DNA of 46,986 nt from a virus (IMGVR_UViG_3300033148_001429:1-46986), one strand, 5' to 3'. Shown: positions 6,841 to 14,177, counted from the first letter of the stretch. The notes: generated by a model not told the origin, from the letters alone. A program made the numbers and translations.

Positions 6841-7083
6841 CTATATCCCCAGTCTCCCACACTCCCGGCGAATATATTTTACTCCATCGAAACCAACGAC
6901 TTTTCTAAGGCGGCGCTCTAACGGACCTCGAACAAACAAAGATAATTCCTCGATATCGCCAAAACATAATTCAACTAGTAGCTCATTGGCAGATCTTGCT
7001 TGGGCCAACTCAATCAATTGAAATCTTAACGCGGGAACATCTCTGAGTTTTTCCCACAAATCATGGCCATGGCTATCCGCCAT
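6841..7083 (-). CDS. Hypothetical protein, 80 residues
   Basis: ATG 7083 with GGAGGATT upstream (spacing slightly long). Predicted to be mostly helical (LWEKLRDVPALRFQLIELAQ), ending in RRLRKVVGFDGVKYIRREC. No recognisable domain. Tightly packed between its operon neighbours. Confidence 0.55.
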   Translation of the reverse strand: MADSHGHDLWEKLRDVPALRFQLIELAQARSANELLVELCFGDIEELSLFVRGPLERRLRKVVGFDGVKYIRRECGRLGI

Positions 7084-7089
7084 TCGTAA

Positions 7090-7317
7090 TTAATCCTCCG
7101 TATGATCGAGTATGTCTTTAGCTTCTTCTAGCAACATGAGTTCCATAGCTCTCGGCAAGTAATCATTGGCTATCTCATAACCCTCATCGTCGTGGTCCCC
7201 CAAACAAGCGAGAACTTCTTCAAAGACAGCATGGCGCACTCCACACACGGGACAAACGCAATCTTCTAAAAGATCCATACGTTCTTCTCGTGTTAGTGGT
7301 TCCACTGTAATAATCAC
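7090..7317 (-). CDS. Hypothetical acidic protein with CPVC motif, 75 residues
   Basis: GTG at 7317 gives MIITVEPLTREERMDLLEDC followed by VCPVCGVRH, a half zinc-ribbon (one CxxC plus a nearby His), then an acidic helical tail. A later ATG (residue 14) is an alternative start. A sigma70-like promoter lies just upstream at 7341-7369, so this gene may begin a sub-operon covering the end of the early region. Confidence 0.55.
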   Translation of the reverse strand: MIITVEPLTREERMDLLEDCVCPVCGVRHAVFEEVLACLGDHDDEGYEIANDYLPRAMELMLLEEAKDILDHTED

Positions 7318-7340
7318 ATCCTTCTATTTGTATAATGTCT

Positions 7341-7369
7341 ATTATACCACATTCAGGCAATAAAGGCAA
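7341..7369 (-). promoter_or_regulatory. Putative sigma70 promoter for genes from 7317 leftwards
   Basis: On the minus strand, TTGCCT (7364-7369), a 17-base spacer and a perfect TATAAT (7341-7346). It lies in the only gap, of about 60 bases, between minus genes here. Confidence 0.55.
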
Positions 7370-7378
7370 GCTAAAATG

Positions 7379-7627
7379 TTATTCTCCGCCAAATAGCTTT
7401 AACCAATCATCTGGGACACTATTTTGTATTCCCATGCGTCTAGTCTTGTTGTCAATCTGCTCAACTGACCGTCCGCGCCCAGTCAACAATGACCATATAT
7501 CAGAACACTGTCTCGTTCCAAGAACAGGATGCCATCGCCGCAAAATCTCCTCTTCTTTCAGGGACCAACGAGGATAAGGATATGGTTCCATACTGCTTTC
7601 GGGAACGGACACAGTAATACCGGTCAT
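7379..7627 (-). CDS. Myb/SANT-like DNA-binding protein
   Basis: Residues about 20-67 read RWSLKEEEILRRWHP, then GRSVEQIDNKTRRMGI. This is the phage version of a Myb/SANT fold: spaced tryptophans, an acidic first helix and a recognition helix ending in NKxRRMGI. Such proteins bind DNA and may act as regulators or endonuclease adaptors; the role here is unknown. The ATG overlaps the stop of the phosphoesterase gene (ATGA), so the two are probably translated together. Confidence 0.65.
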   Translation of the reverse strand: MTGITVSVPESSMEPYPYPRWSLKEEEILRRWHPVLGTRQCSDIWSLLTGRGRSVEQIDNKTRRMGIQNSVPDDWLKLFGGE

Positions 7628-8406
7628 AACTTCACAGCCTTTACTTTGTTCGATTTAAGGTTGACCAGATACACTTTCCAGCTAAACTCTCCGTCTTCTA
7701 CATCAAAAACAACTACACCCCAATCAACAGTTCCTGACATAATCCGACCACCGTACTTAGTTGCCGCAGCCTGTAGAGCAGGCGTCGTCATAGCAACCCA
7801 TCTAGCGCCGCCAACAACGCTATAATAATGAACATGACTGCGAATGATAACATCGGCTTTCGGCTGCTCCCCTTTTTCTGCCCATAAAACATTCCAAAGC
7901 CGATCACGGGCTATTGGCGTACCCCTTCCATGTGGAATAGAACTGCTTCCTATCTTATGTTTCATATCGAAAGTGACGCCATCTACCGTAAAGAATGGAT
8001 GATCTTTAATCGTTGCTCCAAGATGATCGGCCAACATATCTTCATAATCATCTAGTTTTCCCACATGGTAGCTAGTACCACGACTCATAATTATCCTTGG
8101 CTTGCCCTTAAATTGAACTTGGCGGGCTACTTGTTCAGCGTTTTCAATCTGATTTAACCATGATGGATCAGCAAGTAACTCAGTCGATCCGCTCGCCTCT
8201 CCTCTCCCATCAATAACGTCTCCATTAATTGCATGGCAATCTACTGGCCCAATCTTCTCAAGGATATCACAGCGAGCGTTCCATAACTCACGCTGCATTC
8301 GCCCCCATTTCCCATTTGTACCACGTTCTGGCATCCAGAAATCAGGCGCATTTAATCCTGCACGATGATGTGAATGATAATCTGCCTCGATTAATATTCG
8401 TTGCAT
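7624..8406 (-). CDS. Calcineurin-like metallophosphoesterase
   Basis: Start ATG 8406 with GGGGGAG upstream. The frame stays open further upstream, but that extension is the antisense shadow of the neighbour. The 260-residue product shows the metal-binding blocks of this superfamily in order: EADYHSHH (7-14), NGDVIDGRG (61-69), MSRGTSYHVG (107-116) and SHVHYYS (190-196). These enzymes hydrolyse phosphoesters, including nucleic acids and signalling nucleotides; the phage substrate is unknown. It sits in the early operon before the Myb-like gene, which suggests DNA metabolism or a takeover function. Confidence 0.85.
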   Translation of the reverse strand: MQRILIEADYHSHHRAGLNAPDFWMPERGTNGKWGRMQRELWNARCDILEKIGPVDCHAINGDVIDGRGEASGSTELLADPSWLNQIENAEQVARQVQFKGKPRIIMSRGTSYHVGKLDDYEDMLADHLGATIKDHPFFTVDGVTFDMKHKIGSSSIPHGRGTPIARDRLWNVLWAEKGEQPKADVIIRSHVHYYSVVGGARWVAMTTPALQAAATKYGGRIMSGTVDWGVVVFDVEDGEFSWKVYLVNLKSNKVKAVKL

Positions 8407-8416
8407 AACTCCCCCA

Positions 8417-8758
8417 TTATTCAATGATCTCCAGGGCGTAGTCCTCAATTTTCTCTTGAGATGTCCCATTGACTTTGGCGACAAGCATCTTAATGTCAAT
8501 AACAGCTTGAATGGCATCCGCCTCGTTGACATATGCGCAGGCGAACCAATCGTTATCCAACTCTGTAATTTCACCACGCACATACAAGAACCAATCAGAC
8601 AATTCCGGACTCCCACAAGATGCAAGCTCTGTAACTACAGACCCGCCATCAGCCAGAACTCTATAATCCTCGCCAGTATTTCGTAGCGCCTCATCCTGCT
8701 CCAGCACTCGCCCAAACACAATATTATCTACCCGTTGAATTCCTAGCTTTAGTTTCAT
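8417..8758 (-). CDS. Hypothetical acidic protein, 113 residues
   Basis: ATG 8758 behind a strong GGGGAGG site. The product mixes beta and helix (MKLKLGIQRVDNIVFGRVLE; WFACAYVNEADAIQAVID) and ends acidic. No recognised family. It precedes the phosphoesterase gene with a 10-base gap, so they are likely co-expressed; a possible promoter lies at 8781-8809. Confidence 0.6.
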   Translation of the reverse strand: MKLKLGIQRVDNIVFGRVLEQDEALRNTGEDYRVLADGGSVVTELASCGSPELSDWFLYVRGEITELDNDWFACAYVNEADAIQAVIDIKMLVAKVNGTSQEKIEDYALEIIE

Positions 8759-8780
8759 GCCTCCTCCCCTTTATCTCTCT

Positions 8781-8809
8781 ATAATACTACATTTCGGATT
8801 CAAAGCCAA
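8781..8809 (-). promoter_or_regulatory. Weak putative promoter upstream of 8758
   Basis: On the minus strand, TTGGCT (8804-8809), 17 bases and TATTAT (8781-8786). It overlaps the 3' end of the upstream endonuclease gene. Matches are partial. Confidence 0.35.
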
Positions 8810-9230
8810 ATCCAAGACATGCCGCTAGATCATACATGCATCTTGTTGGGTTCTTTTTTAGCATAGTTCCAGTGAATCTAAGAACTTTCCATCCTAATCG
8901 TGTAGCCGCGTTTATCTTGGCATAATCCCCGCTTTTTGAGTGATGCCCAACCACTACGTGCTTCTTAAGTTTTGGGGACCATCTAACCATGTGTGTTCCA
9001 CCATCAATTTCTACAGCAACGTTACCAGAATCACCTAAAAGAAAGGCAAAATCGAAACGCCAATCACAGAGACCGGCAGCTTTAAGCCGGTTACGAACCC
9101 CTGGCCCTGTGCCTACATGTTCTGCGGCAAAATGATATTCGCGCTCATATGAAATAGGCGGTATCTTGTGAGATCTTACAAAAAGATCAAATATATTGAT
9201 GAATAATATTTCAAGCTCGCTTTTACTCAT
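8787..9230 (-). CDS. PD-(D/E)XK-type endonuclease (Vsr/DUF559-like)
   Basis: ATG 9230 is chosen because AAGGGG lies at ideal distance; the longer in-frame start runs over the neighbour. The 147-residue protein has the pattern WRFDFAF (D60), NVAVEIDGGTH (E74, D76), SGDYAKINAATRLGWKVLRF and a C-terminal helix. I associate this with single-domain phage nucleases related to very-short-patch repair and DUF559 proteins. These nick or cut DNA and may resolve junctions, repair mismatches or attack host DNA. Specificity is not readable. Confidence 0.75.
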   Translation of the reverse strand: MSKSELEILFINIFDLFVRSHKIPPISYEREYHFAAEHVGTGPGVRNRLKAAGLCDWRFDFAFLLGDSGNVAVEIDGGTHMVRWSPKLKKHVVVGHHSKSGDYAKINAATRLGWKVLRFTGTMLKKNPTRCMYDLAACLGFGFESEM

Positions 9231-9432
9231 CGTCCCCTTTTCTACATATATTTCCTCTTGATGTTCCTCTGTCGTATACGGATGCATCGTTATCACGAAA
9301 TGCTTGAATTACTCCATTTAAACGATCCATAATTGCACATTCTTCATCGATATCTAGATCATAGAGGCATGATATCTCCTCAATTAAAACAGTCGCAAAA
9401 TCTTGTAATACATCAGCTATTTGCTCCCTCAT
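9223..9432 (-). CDS. Hypothetical acidic helical protein, 69 residues
   Basis: ATG 9432 has GAGGAG at seven bases. The open frame extends to 9594 and the region just upstream (VEQEELNELCAFEKCVRIRQ) also looks protein-like, so a longer form is possible. Sequence: helical and acidic (MREQIADVLQDFATVLIEEI, DIDEECAIMDRLNGVIQAF). Overlaps the endonuclease start by eight bases. No family recognised. Confidence 0.5.
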   Translation of the reverse strand: MREQIADVLQDFATVLIEEISCLYDLDIDEECAIMDRLNGVIQAFRDNDASVYDRGTSRGNICRKGDDE

Positions 9433-9526
9433 CACATCTCCTCGAAAAACCCTCTCGATGTTTCTCTGTCGTATGCGAACGCACTTCTCAAACGCACACA
9501 GCTCGTTAAGCTCTTCTTGTTCCACC

Positions 9527-9598
9527 TCACTCAGGGCACGTGATATAGCCGCATTCGTTGAACTCCTCGAACAACTTGATGTATTGCTCGTCACTCAT
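9527..9598 (-). pseudogene. Mini zinc-knuckle gene interrupted by TGA
   Basis: ATG 9598 has GAGGTG upstream. It encodes MSDEQYIKLFEEFNECGYIT followed by CPE, and then TGA. Continuing past the TGA in frame gives GGTRRA and TAA. CPE-x-GGTRR is exactly a CxxC zinc-ribbon end with TGA where a Cys codon (TGC/TGT) belongs. TGA is used as an ordinary stop by neighbouring genes, so a point mutation is the simplest reading. Confidence 0.4.
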
Positions 9599-9607
9599 GC
9601 TAGCACC

Positions 9608-9760
9608 TCATTCAATTGTGTCGCTACGCATTGAGCCGCGTATCGTCCTGAGCCATGCCGCCGCCGTACCGCGACCATGCCCAACACTGACCACTTTCTT
9701 ATCGAACCCGACTTCGATGAGTGCTCGTCTCACTGCTGTCGTTTCCTGTCTTGGTGTCAT
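9608..9760 (-). CDS. Small protein, 50 residues, LPD29-like
   Basis: ATG 9760 with AAGGAGTGAG upstream. The sequence MTPRQETTAVRRALIEVGFD continues KKVVSVGHGRGTAAAWLRTI. The pattern vRxALxxxGF-kkVSVxxGxGTAxxWL resembles short phage proteins related to the LPD29 module of large polyvalent proteins. Function unknown, presumably nucleic-acid binding. It fills an otherwise empty 200-base gap. Confidence 0.6.
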   Translation of the reverse strand: MTPRQETTAVRRALIEVGFDKKVVSVGHGRGTAAAWLRTIRGSMRSDTIE

Positions 9761-9792
9761 CTTCACTCACTCCTTGCGTATCCCACTATACC

Positions 9793-9825
9793 TATCAAGC
9801 ATCTAGGATGAAGTTTCAGCCGTCA
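9793..9825 (-). repeat. 33-bp direct repeat, copy A
   Basis: The sequence tatcaagcatctaggatgaa followed by gtttcagccgtca is repeated at 10125-10157 with one mismatch. It covers the C-terminal codons and stop of the gene at 9803 and the following spacer, so gene ends have been copied along with spacers in this cluster. Confidence 0.8.
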
Positions 9826-10114
9826 ATCTTCCCGCCACCAACTTAGCACCCTCAGCCATCCCTCTCTCATAAGGATCGCTTGAGTTCTCATCTCCAATAC
9901 CATCAGTAAGCACCTCTAATTTTTTCAATGTTCCTTGATGTAACATATCAGCCACAATCTCAAGCTCTTCTACGGTCATGCCAAGAATGAGTGGTGTAAG
10001 CCGTCCTTTTCTCTGCTCAAGTTCAGTACACCATCTCGCCCACTGCTCGGCGCGTATCTCAACCGTTAAGTCGTATGCGTCTTCCATGCTTATCAATGCG
10101 TCAACCGCGTTCAT
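9803..10114 (-). CDS. Hypothetical protein, 103 residues
   Basis: ATG 10114 has a perfect AAGGAGG upstream. The sequence begins MNAVDALISMEDAYDLTVEI, is largely helical with an acidic middle (LILGMTVEELEIVADMLHQG), and ends RLTAETSS within the 33-bp repeat. No family recognised. Clean start and good codon flow make it a real gene amid broken neighbours. Confidence 0.65.
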   Translation of the reverse strand: MNAVDALISMEDAYDLTVEIRAEQWARWCTELEQRKGRLTPLILGMTVEELEIVADMLHQGTLKKLEVLTDGIGDENSSDPYERGMAEGAKLVAGRLTAETSS

Positions 10115-10124
10115 GTTGCCTCCT

Positions 10125-10157
10125 TATCAAGCATCTAGAATGAAGTTTCAGCCGTCA
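10125..10157 (-). repeat. 33-bp direct repeat, copy B
   Basis: Second copy of 9793-9825 with one base difference. It covers the 3' end of a broken gene at about 10138-10323 and its spacer up to the next ribosome binding site. Confidence 0.8.
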
Positions 10158-10203
10158 TCGACGCGAATCGTCCCGCCGATTATGGCCGCCCCATCTACTT
10201 GCT

Positions 10204-10323
10204 TCACCGCGCACTTACGGCAATCGCCTCGAATGTCTTGCCTTCCTTACGCAGCTCAAGCACCTCAAGCCATCGCTCGCGGACCTTCAATCTGCGCTTG
10301 CTGGTTTTCGATTCTCCGGGCAT
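10204..10323 (-). pseudogene. Helix-turn-helix gene fragment, 39 codons
   Basis: ATG 10323 follows AAGGGAG. The product, MPGESKTSKRRLKVRERWLE continuing VLELRKEGKTFEAIA, is the front of a helix-turn-helix typical of small phage or terminase-small-subunit-like regulators, but the recognition helix is missing and the frame stops at once. In another frame downstream, DCRKCAVKQVDGAAIIGGTI looks coding and ends at the 33-bp repeat. The locus is therefore a fusion or frameshift remnant of one or two genes. Confidence 0.45.
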
Positions 10324-10490
10324 CCGCACTCCCTTATTGCTGCCTTTCCCCAGAATAAATCCGATTCCTTCTTGCGCTCGGGCGCGTCCCGACGATACGC
10401 CTCAATCAGAACATCGATTTCAGGCCAATCAGGATGCTGTAGTTCGATTTCCTTAACAAGATCGTAGACACGTGAAGAAACAACGATCAC
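10287..10490 (-). CDS. Hypothetical protein, 67 residues
   Basis: The start is taken as GTG 10490, because GAGGAGGTG lies at the right distance; an upstream in-frame TTG (10508) would place the binding site inside the gene. Product: MIVVSSRVYDLVKEIELQHP then DWPEIDVLIEAYRRDAPERK, mixed helix/strand, ending in CGCPENRKP. Its tail overlaps the next gene's start by 37 bases. No family recognised. Confidence 0.5.
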   Translation of the reverse strand: MIVVSSRVYDLVKEIELQHPDWPEIDVLIEAYRRDAPERKKESDLFWGKAAIRECGCPENRKPASAD

Positions 10491-10501
10491 GTCACACCTC
10501 C

Positions 10502-10623
10502 TCAGCAAAGCACTTCCTGCCTCATACGATTCACCGCTATCTCGCAGTATCGCCTGCCTCTCGCGAGGCCCCAGCCCGTCGCCCTAGCCGTTAGATCTCT
10601 GTGCGGAGTTCTGGGCGGGTCAT
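10502..10623 (-). pseudogene. Broken small gene (MTRPELRTEI ... VNRMRQEVLC)
   Basis: ATG 10623 follows GAGAGGTGA and encodes MTRPELRTEI, then TAA. The same frame continues RLGRRAGASREAG. A frameshift later, ARGRRYCEIAVNRMRQEVLC runs to a proper stop just ahead of the next ribosome binding site. The pieces fit one small protein of about 40 residues with a nonsense codon and an indel. Confidence 0.4.
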
Positions 10624-10626
10624 GAT

Positions 10627-10800
10627 TCACCTCTCGTTTCTGATCTGATCGGTTCGTATGTCGATCAATTCGGACAGCAGCCTGTTCTTGGCAATGGCAA
10701 TCCCGCGCCTTCGGTCGGCATTCTCGCCATTTCCAACGATCTCTGCTTCTCGTTTCGTCTCGAACACACGCTTGTATAGCTCTGTCAGCATTGCGTCCAT
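10627..10800 (-). CDS. Hypothetical charged protein, 57 residues
   Basis: ATG 10800 overlaps the TGA of the upstream gene and has AAGGGAGGAG just upstream, a clean translational-coupling arrangement. Product: MDAMLTELYKRVFETKREAE continuing with NADRRRGIAIAKNRLLSELI, a highly charged, all-helical protein. No family recognised. Confidence 0.6.
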   Translation of the reverse strand: MDAMLTELYKRVFETKREAEIVGNGENADRRRGIAIAKNRLLSELIDIRTDQIRNER

Positions 10801-11912
10801 CACTCCTCCCTTTTATCCACAACAACCTCAACCTTAGATGTATCAGTATGAACGGGATCGCCGTCATCGATAACGAATTGAGCGTTCATTCCAAATTGAT
10901 CATCGGCATCTTCAAGAATATGTCTGTGAACTTTTAGTGACGCATTGCCACAATCACACACAGCTTCAATAGCGTCTCTGATATGTTCCTTTCCATTATT
11001 AGCATTTTTATACGGTTCCCATTCCTTATTGAAATCCATTTTGCTAAGATATGATACCTTCCGCATAAATAGAAGCATCTCGTTTCTATCCTTAATGCGC
11101 TTCATAATCTTAACAGCAGTCGGCGGAGACAAGAAAATAGCATCTTCAATGGCTTCTGCTTCGATAGCTAGAGTGATCGCTTTTTCTAGTGAGTTGCATA
11201 GACCAGTATCGACATAGAAATGCTTATCATCATCTTCATCATTCTGCATACCAGATAACATCGCCTTATGTGATGGATCTCCAAGCACCTTATAGTCTTT
11301 TTCAAGTCTCATCTGTGCTAGAATGGGAGCTATTTCCCAATCTGCTTGAATTCTTTTCTTAGCCCATTCGAGCACCATTTTCCTACGAGCATGTGCATCT
11401 GCAACAGCTTCATGATCGGGGCGAGTATAGAAGTAAAGTGATTCGTCTGGAGTGCGATGAGTAGTTGTATCGAAGCAAATTAACCCGCTCTCTCTATCTA
11501 GTGGGTCATAGTGATAAACTTTCCAAAGCATTTGTTGCAATAAGTCATGCTTCTCTCGTGAGGCAGGAATCATATTCCATGGGACTAATGCCCTCTCATT
11601 GCTTGCTGCTCCACGAGTGTAAAGTTCGTGAACTTCACCAGTTTCCACTGGGCCGCTAGAGAGCATACATTTATAATCAAAGAAATGGAGAATAACATCT
11701 CTTAGTGTCTCTCTTTCTTGCTCAAACCACCAGTTAATAAATGGTGTCGGATCATCATCATCAACCCATAATGGTTTCTCTGCTATTTTACCAGCAAACC
11801 AAACTCGAATCGGTTTAACGAAATAATCTTCGAGCGGCGCAGAAAGTTCCCCGTCTTTTTTAAGATGCGGGCCAACTGCAGTTCTACCATGGAATTCGAT
11901 TATTGGAATCAT
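10800..11912 (-). CDS. Possible HNH-type protein, 370 residues
   Basis: The segment around residues 80-150 reads YKCMLSSGPVETGEVHELYT, then RALVPWNMIPASREKHDLLQ. This has the outline of an HNH nuclease: a cysteine, a histidine-containing VHEL strand, an Asn and a second His before a helix. The second zinc-binding cysteine pair is not evident. The remaining 220 residues are mixed and end with a CDCGNASLK knuckle. HNH proteins nick or cut DNA; an early phage role in recombination or host DNA processing is plausible. The first 9 codons overlap the end of the upstream gene. Confidence 0.5.
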   Translation of the reverse strand: MIPIIEFHGRTAVGPHLKKDGELSAPLEDYFVKPIRVWFAGKIAEKPLWVDDDDPTPFINWWFEQERETLRDVILHFFDYKCMLSSGPVETGEVHELYTRGAASNERALVPWNMIPASREKHDLLQQMLWKVYHYDPLDRESGLICFDTTTHRTPDESLYFYTRPDHEAVADAHARRKMVLEWAKKRIQADWEIAPILAQMRLEKDYKVLGDPSHKAMLSGMQNDEDDDKHFYVDTGLCNSLEKAITLAIEAEAIEDAIFLSPPTAVKIMKRIKDRNEMLLFMRKVSYLSKMDFNKEWEPYKNANNGKEHIRDAIEAVCDCGNASLKVHRHILEDADDQFGMNAQFVIDDGDPVHTDTSKVEVVVDKREE

Positions 11913-12120
11913 TTTTCTCCTGCTCTATCTTGAGTTTTTGCTGGCATACGTCCAATCTTAGACAAAGATCTTCTATTAATGCTCCTACAGCATATATCCC
12001 AACATCAGATTGAAATGCCGCTAGCCAGTCCCTATGAAATTTCATAGATCGCTCCATTGCCTTTCGTTCCTCTACAAGAAGCAAAGAAGGAGCTAAAATC
12101 CTTGCTAGATTACCGCCCAT
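11884..12120 (-). CDS. Hypothetical helical protein, 78 residues
   Basis: ATG 12120 is preferred (AAGGCGGTGG upstream) over the longer frame, which would overlap the neighbour by 100 bases. The product contains a hydrophobic N-terminus (MGGNLARILAPSLLLVEERK) and an amphipathic C-terminal helix (CLRLDVCQQKLKIEQEKND). No family recognised. It overlaps both neighbours slightly. Confidence 0.5.
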   Translation of the reverse strand: MGGNLARILAPSLLLVEERKAMERSMKFHRDWLAAFQSDVGIYAVGALIEDLCLRLDVCQQKLKIEQEKNDSNNRIPW

Positions 12121-12532
12121 TTTCCACCGCCTTGAGAGCGCAATAGCAGATTGTGTCGGGATCGGTGCGCATACCAATCCATGGAGATAGGGGTAGGTCA
12201 TCACGCGCTTTGCGCACTTCATCTATAAATCGATCAATCAGATCCCTCTTCTCAATCTCATCCAGCACCAAAGCACATGCATTGCGGTCTGTGGTAAATT
12301 CTTTGTAATGACGCCAATGTTCCACTGTTGCTTCTTCGAGATTCTCACGCTTTTTGTAGTCCACAAGCGCGGCATCTGCCTCTTCCTTAGTATCGAAGAA
12401 ACTGAAGCCGCTTTCACCCCCATCTGTTGACAATACCCAATCCTCAGAATCTAGCGCTATATCTGGGAAGTAACTCCAAACAGTTTCGTTCTTCTCATAC
12501 TCGTCCATCATATCCCACTCAGCTTTGTTCAT
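12110..12532 (-). CDS. Phage ABA-sandwich-like protein, 140 residues
   Basis: Residues about 90-138 read EFTTDRNACALVLDEIEKRD ... TDPDTICYCALKAVE. This matches my memory of a common phage family (ABA sandwich) with TDRNA, a central 'alanine-leucine' helix and an ICxAALKAV end. The N-terminal half carries STDGGESGFSFFDTKEEADA, a small strand-helix unit. Function in phages is unknown. Its ATG overlaps the stop of the zinc protein at 12529. Confidence 0.6.
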   Translation of the reverse strand: MNKAEWDMMDEYEKNETVWSYFPDIALDSEDWVLSTDGGESGFSFFDTKEEADAALVDYKKRENLEEATVEHWRHYKEFTTDRNACALVLDEIEKRDLIDRFIDEVRKARDDLPLSPWIGMRTDPDTICYCALKAVENGR

Positions 12533-12747
12533 CTGAAGATCGCATCCAGCCTCTTCCTTGCAAGTTCCTCCAAGTCAATCCCAAAATCAGGCTCCTTCGC
12601 ACGAGCCATAAATGCGCCGATATCTGAAGATGGCCCCAACTTCACGAGTTCCTCAAAGCACTCGCCGCAAATGTAGCCATACTCAGAGGAGTACATGCCA
12701 CACAGTATGTTCTCGCAGCCCTTTCTGGAACATTCCATAACACCCAT
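12529..12747 (-). CDS. Small cysteine-rich zinc protein, 72 residues
   Basis: ATG 12747 with GGAGGCGTGAA upstream. The N-terminus has four to five cysteines spaced like a zinc finger: MECSRKGCENILCGMY then YICGECFEELVK. The rest is a charged helix. Probably a small nucleic-acid-binding or adaptor protein; no specific family is identified. Confidence 0.6.
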   Translation of the reverse strand: MGVMECSRKGCENILCGMYSSEYGYICGECFEELVKLGPSSDIGAFMARAKEPDFGIDLEELARKRLDAIFR

Positions 12748-12748
12748 T

Positions 12749-12829
12749 TCACGCCTCCTTGAATTCCAGCAACCCAGCAAACTCCTTTAATGTGAATTCC
12801 TTTTCTACACCATTGAAAGAAACGCACAT
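12749..12829 (-). CDS. Possible 26-residue protein
   Basis: The frame MCVSFNGVEKEFTLKEFAGL plus six residues sits exactly between two real genes. Its 3' end supplies the next gene's ribosome binding site. No ribosome binding site of its own is visible. It may be a small gene or the relic of a longer one. Confidence 0.3.
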   Translation of the reverse strand: MCVSFNGVEKEFTLKEFAGLLEFKEA

Positions 12830-12835
12830 TCAGCT

Positions 12836-13267
12836 TTATTCATCTCGTCCCGCCTCTAAACTAGGCAGCCCCCTATACTGCCTAGTTTCTATTAACCCTT
12901 GTAGGCTTTGAACCGTATACGGGGCCACAACATGGTCCTCGATCTCAAAGATTGTTGGCATTGAAGTGAGAGAATCAGCCCATACAATCATCTCAAGCCA
13001 CCCCCTCATATACGCACCGATCTCAATTCCAGTCTCATTGGCATAAGACTCAAGATCGGAATATTTGTAAAATACTTGCGGCCTACTTCTGCGTCCCTCA
13101 CTATTAATATATTTCTTAGTCCACCCATATTTTTCTGCCGCATTATAGAATTCCCTCCCGCCAGTAAGTCCTAGAAGAATCTTGGCAGCATTTGAACTAA
13201 CCCATTCATTTTTGCCTTCACCGGAATTTAGAACTTCTTGGGCTATGCCGAGTACTCGCGCCGTCAT
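12836..13267 (-). CDS. Putative DNA-binding protein, 143 residues
   Basis: ATG 13267 overlaps the stop of the replication gene. The segment EWVSSNAAKILLGLTGGREF ... YGWTKKYINSEGRRSRPQVF, then YKYSDLESYANE, resembles a winged-helix or excisionase-like motif (Ser-Asn-Ala-Ala-Lys-Ile-Leu, then Tyr-Lys-Tyr-x-Asp-Leu-Glu). This suggests DNA binding, perhaps as a helicase loader or accessory factor. The C-terminal third is unclassified. Confidence 0.5.
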   Translation of the reverse strand: MTARVLGIAQEVLNSGEGKNEWVSSNAAKILLGLTGGREFYNAAEKYGWTKKYINSEGRRSRPQVFYKYSDLESYANETGIEIGAYMRGWLEMIVWADSLTSMPTIFEIEDHVVAPYTVQSLQGLIETRQYRGLPSLEAGRDE

Positions 13268-14142
13268 ATTGCTTTAAGCCTCTCTTTTAATCTTTTCGCT
13301 TTTTCCTCAATCAGATTCTTTTCTTTGGTTATCTCGCCCAACCTGGCCATATCAGTTGTAACCCCATTGTTTCTAATAAAATCCTCTTCAACCACATAGG
13401 CATCCCATTGGGCGCGAAGCCTGTCTATCTGTCCTTGTATCTCTTCCTTGATCTCAACACTGGCATTACTTTTTCCGTTAGATATAGTCGGCCTACCATT
13501 GGATTCCCATTTGAGGGCAGCACGAAGATACCTCGGAAATTTCTCAATTCCAAATAATGTAGACGGTTGAATATATGATTCCATAGCATCGTTACCAGCC
13601 CATTCTTCAATCTTATGATCTATCACAAGCAACAGATCAGCTAATGTCGCGCCATCTGCCATTCTAGCTGGAGCAGGAGAGATACTCCTAAACTTACAGG
13701 CACCCTCAAGCCCAAGGCCGGTATTCAGATGATTAAGAATCGTTTCTTTAATTTCTTCGGCAGCCCTTCTTTTCTTCTCTATAACTGGGTCTTTAGTATT
13801 ATGTCTTTTGTTTTTATTCTCTATATAAGTAATATATACTGATTCGAATTCTGAAGTACTGGGCCTTAAAACAGCAGGTATGCGTAGTTCTCGTCCTAAT
13901 TTTCGTGGCCCAGAAAACACCCGTTTGATCCTGCAATTATTGAAGATTTGATTTGTAGCATGATCTATTGTATGTGTTGGGACACCAATCTTTTCTGCTA
14001 ACTCATCATTAGTTGCAATACAAATGCCGTCAGCATCGGCAAGTTCAATAATCTTACCGGCAATGATTTTTTGCATCGGTGTTAGCCGTGCGTTTTTGAG
14101 AATACTTGGTGGAATAATTGACCACTCTGGTTTTGTAGACAT
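13264..14142 (-). CDS. Phage replication initiator / replisome organizer
   Basis: Two parts are seen. An N-terminal winged-helix region reads LTPMQKIIAGKIIELADADG ... NDELAEKIGVPTHTID. A C-terminal conserved phage module of the Phg_2220_C type reads ILNHLNTGLG ... LLLVIDHKIEEWAGNDAMES then YIQPSTLFGIEKFPRYL. Such proteins bind the phage origin and help load DnaB. The start is ATG 14142. No ribosome binding site precedes it, but a near-consensus promoter places the predicted transcription start at or beside this ATG, so the message may be leaderless. The longer in-frame ATG (14169) lies inside the promoter and is rejected. It is the first gene of the leftward early operon. Confidence 0.85.
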   Translation of the reverse strand: MSTKPEWSIIPPSILKNARLTPMQKIIAGKIIELADADGICIATNDELAEKIGVPTHTIDHATNQIFNNCRIKRVFSGPRKLGRELRIPAVLRPSTSEFESVYITYIENKNKRHNTKDPVIEKKRRAAEEIKETILNHLNTGLGLEGACKFRSISPAPARMADGATLADLLLVIDHKIEEWAGNDAMESYIQPSTLFGIEKFPRYLRAALKWESNGRPTISNGKSNASVEIKEEIQGQIDRLRAQWDAYVVEEDFIRNNGVTTDMARLGEITKEKNLIEEKAKRLKERLKAI

Positions 14143-14148
14143 ATGGCA

Positions 14149-14177
14149 AGTATACACCATTGAGAACATTTTGTCAA
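14149..14177 (-). promoter_or_regulatory. Leftward early promoter
   Basis: On the minus strand: TTGACA (14172-14177), exactly 17 bases, TATACT (14149-14154). The seventh base past the -10 is the A of the ATG at 14142, so the transcript should start at or within a base or two of the start codon. Confidence 0.85.

Noticed and set aside
10502-10867. 121-codon minus-strand frame, Arg-rich
   Set aside because: Covers the start of the HNH-like gene's end, a well-supported 57-residue gene in another frame and the broken small gene; composition is not protein-like.
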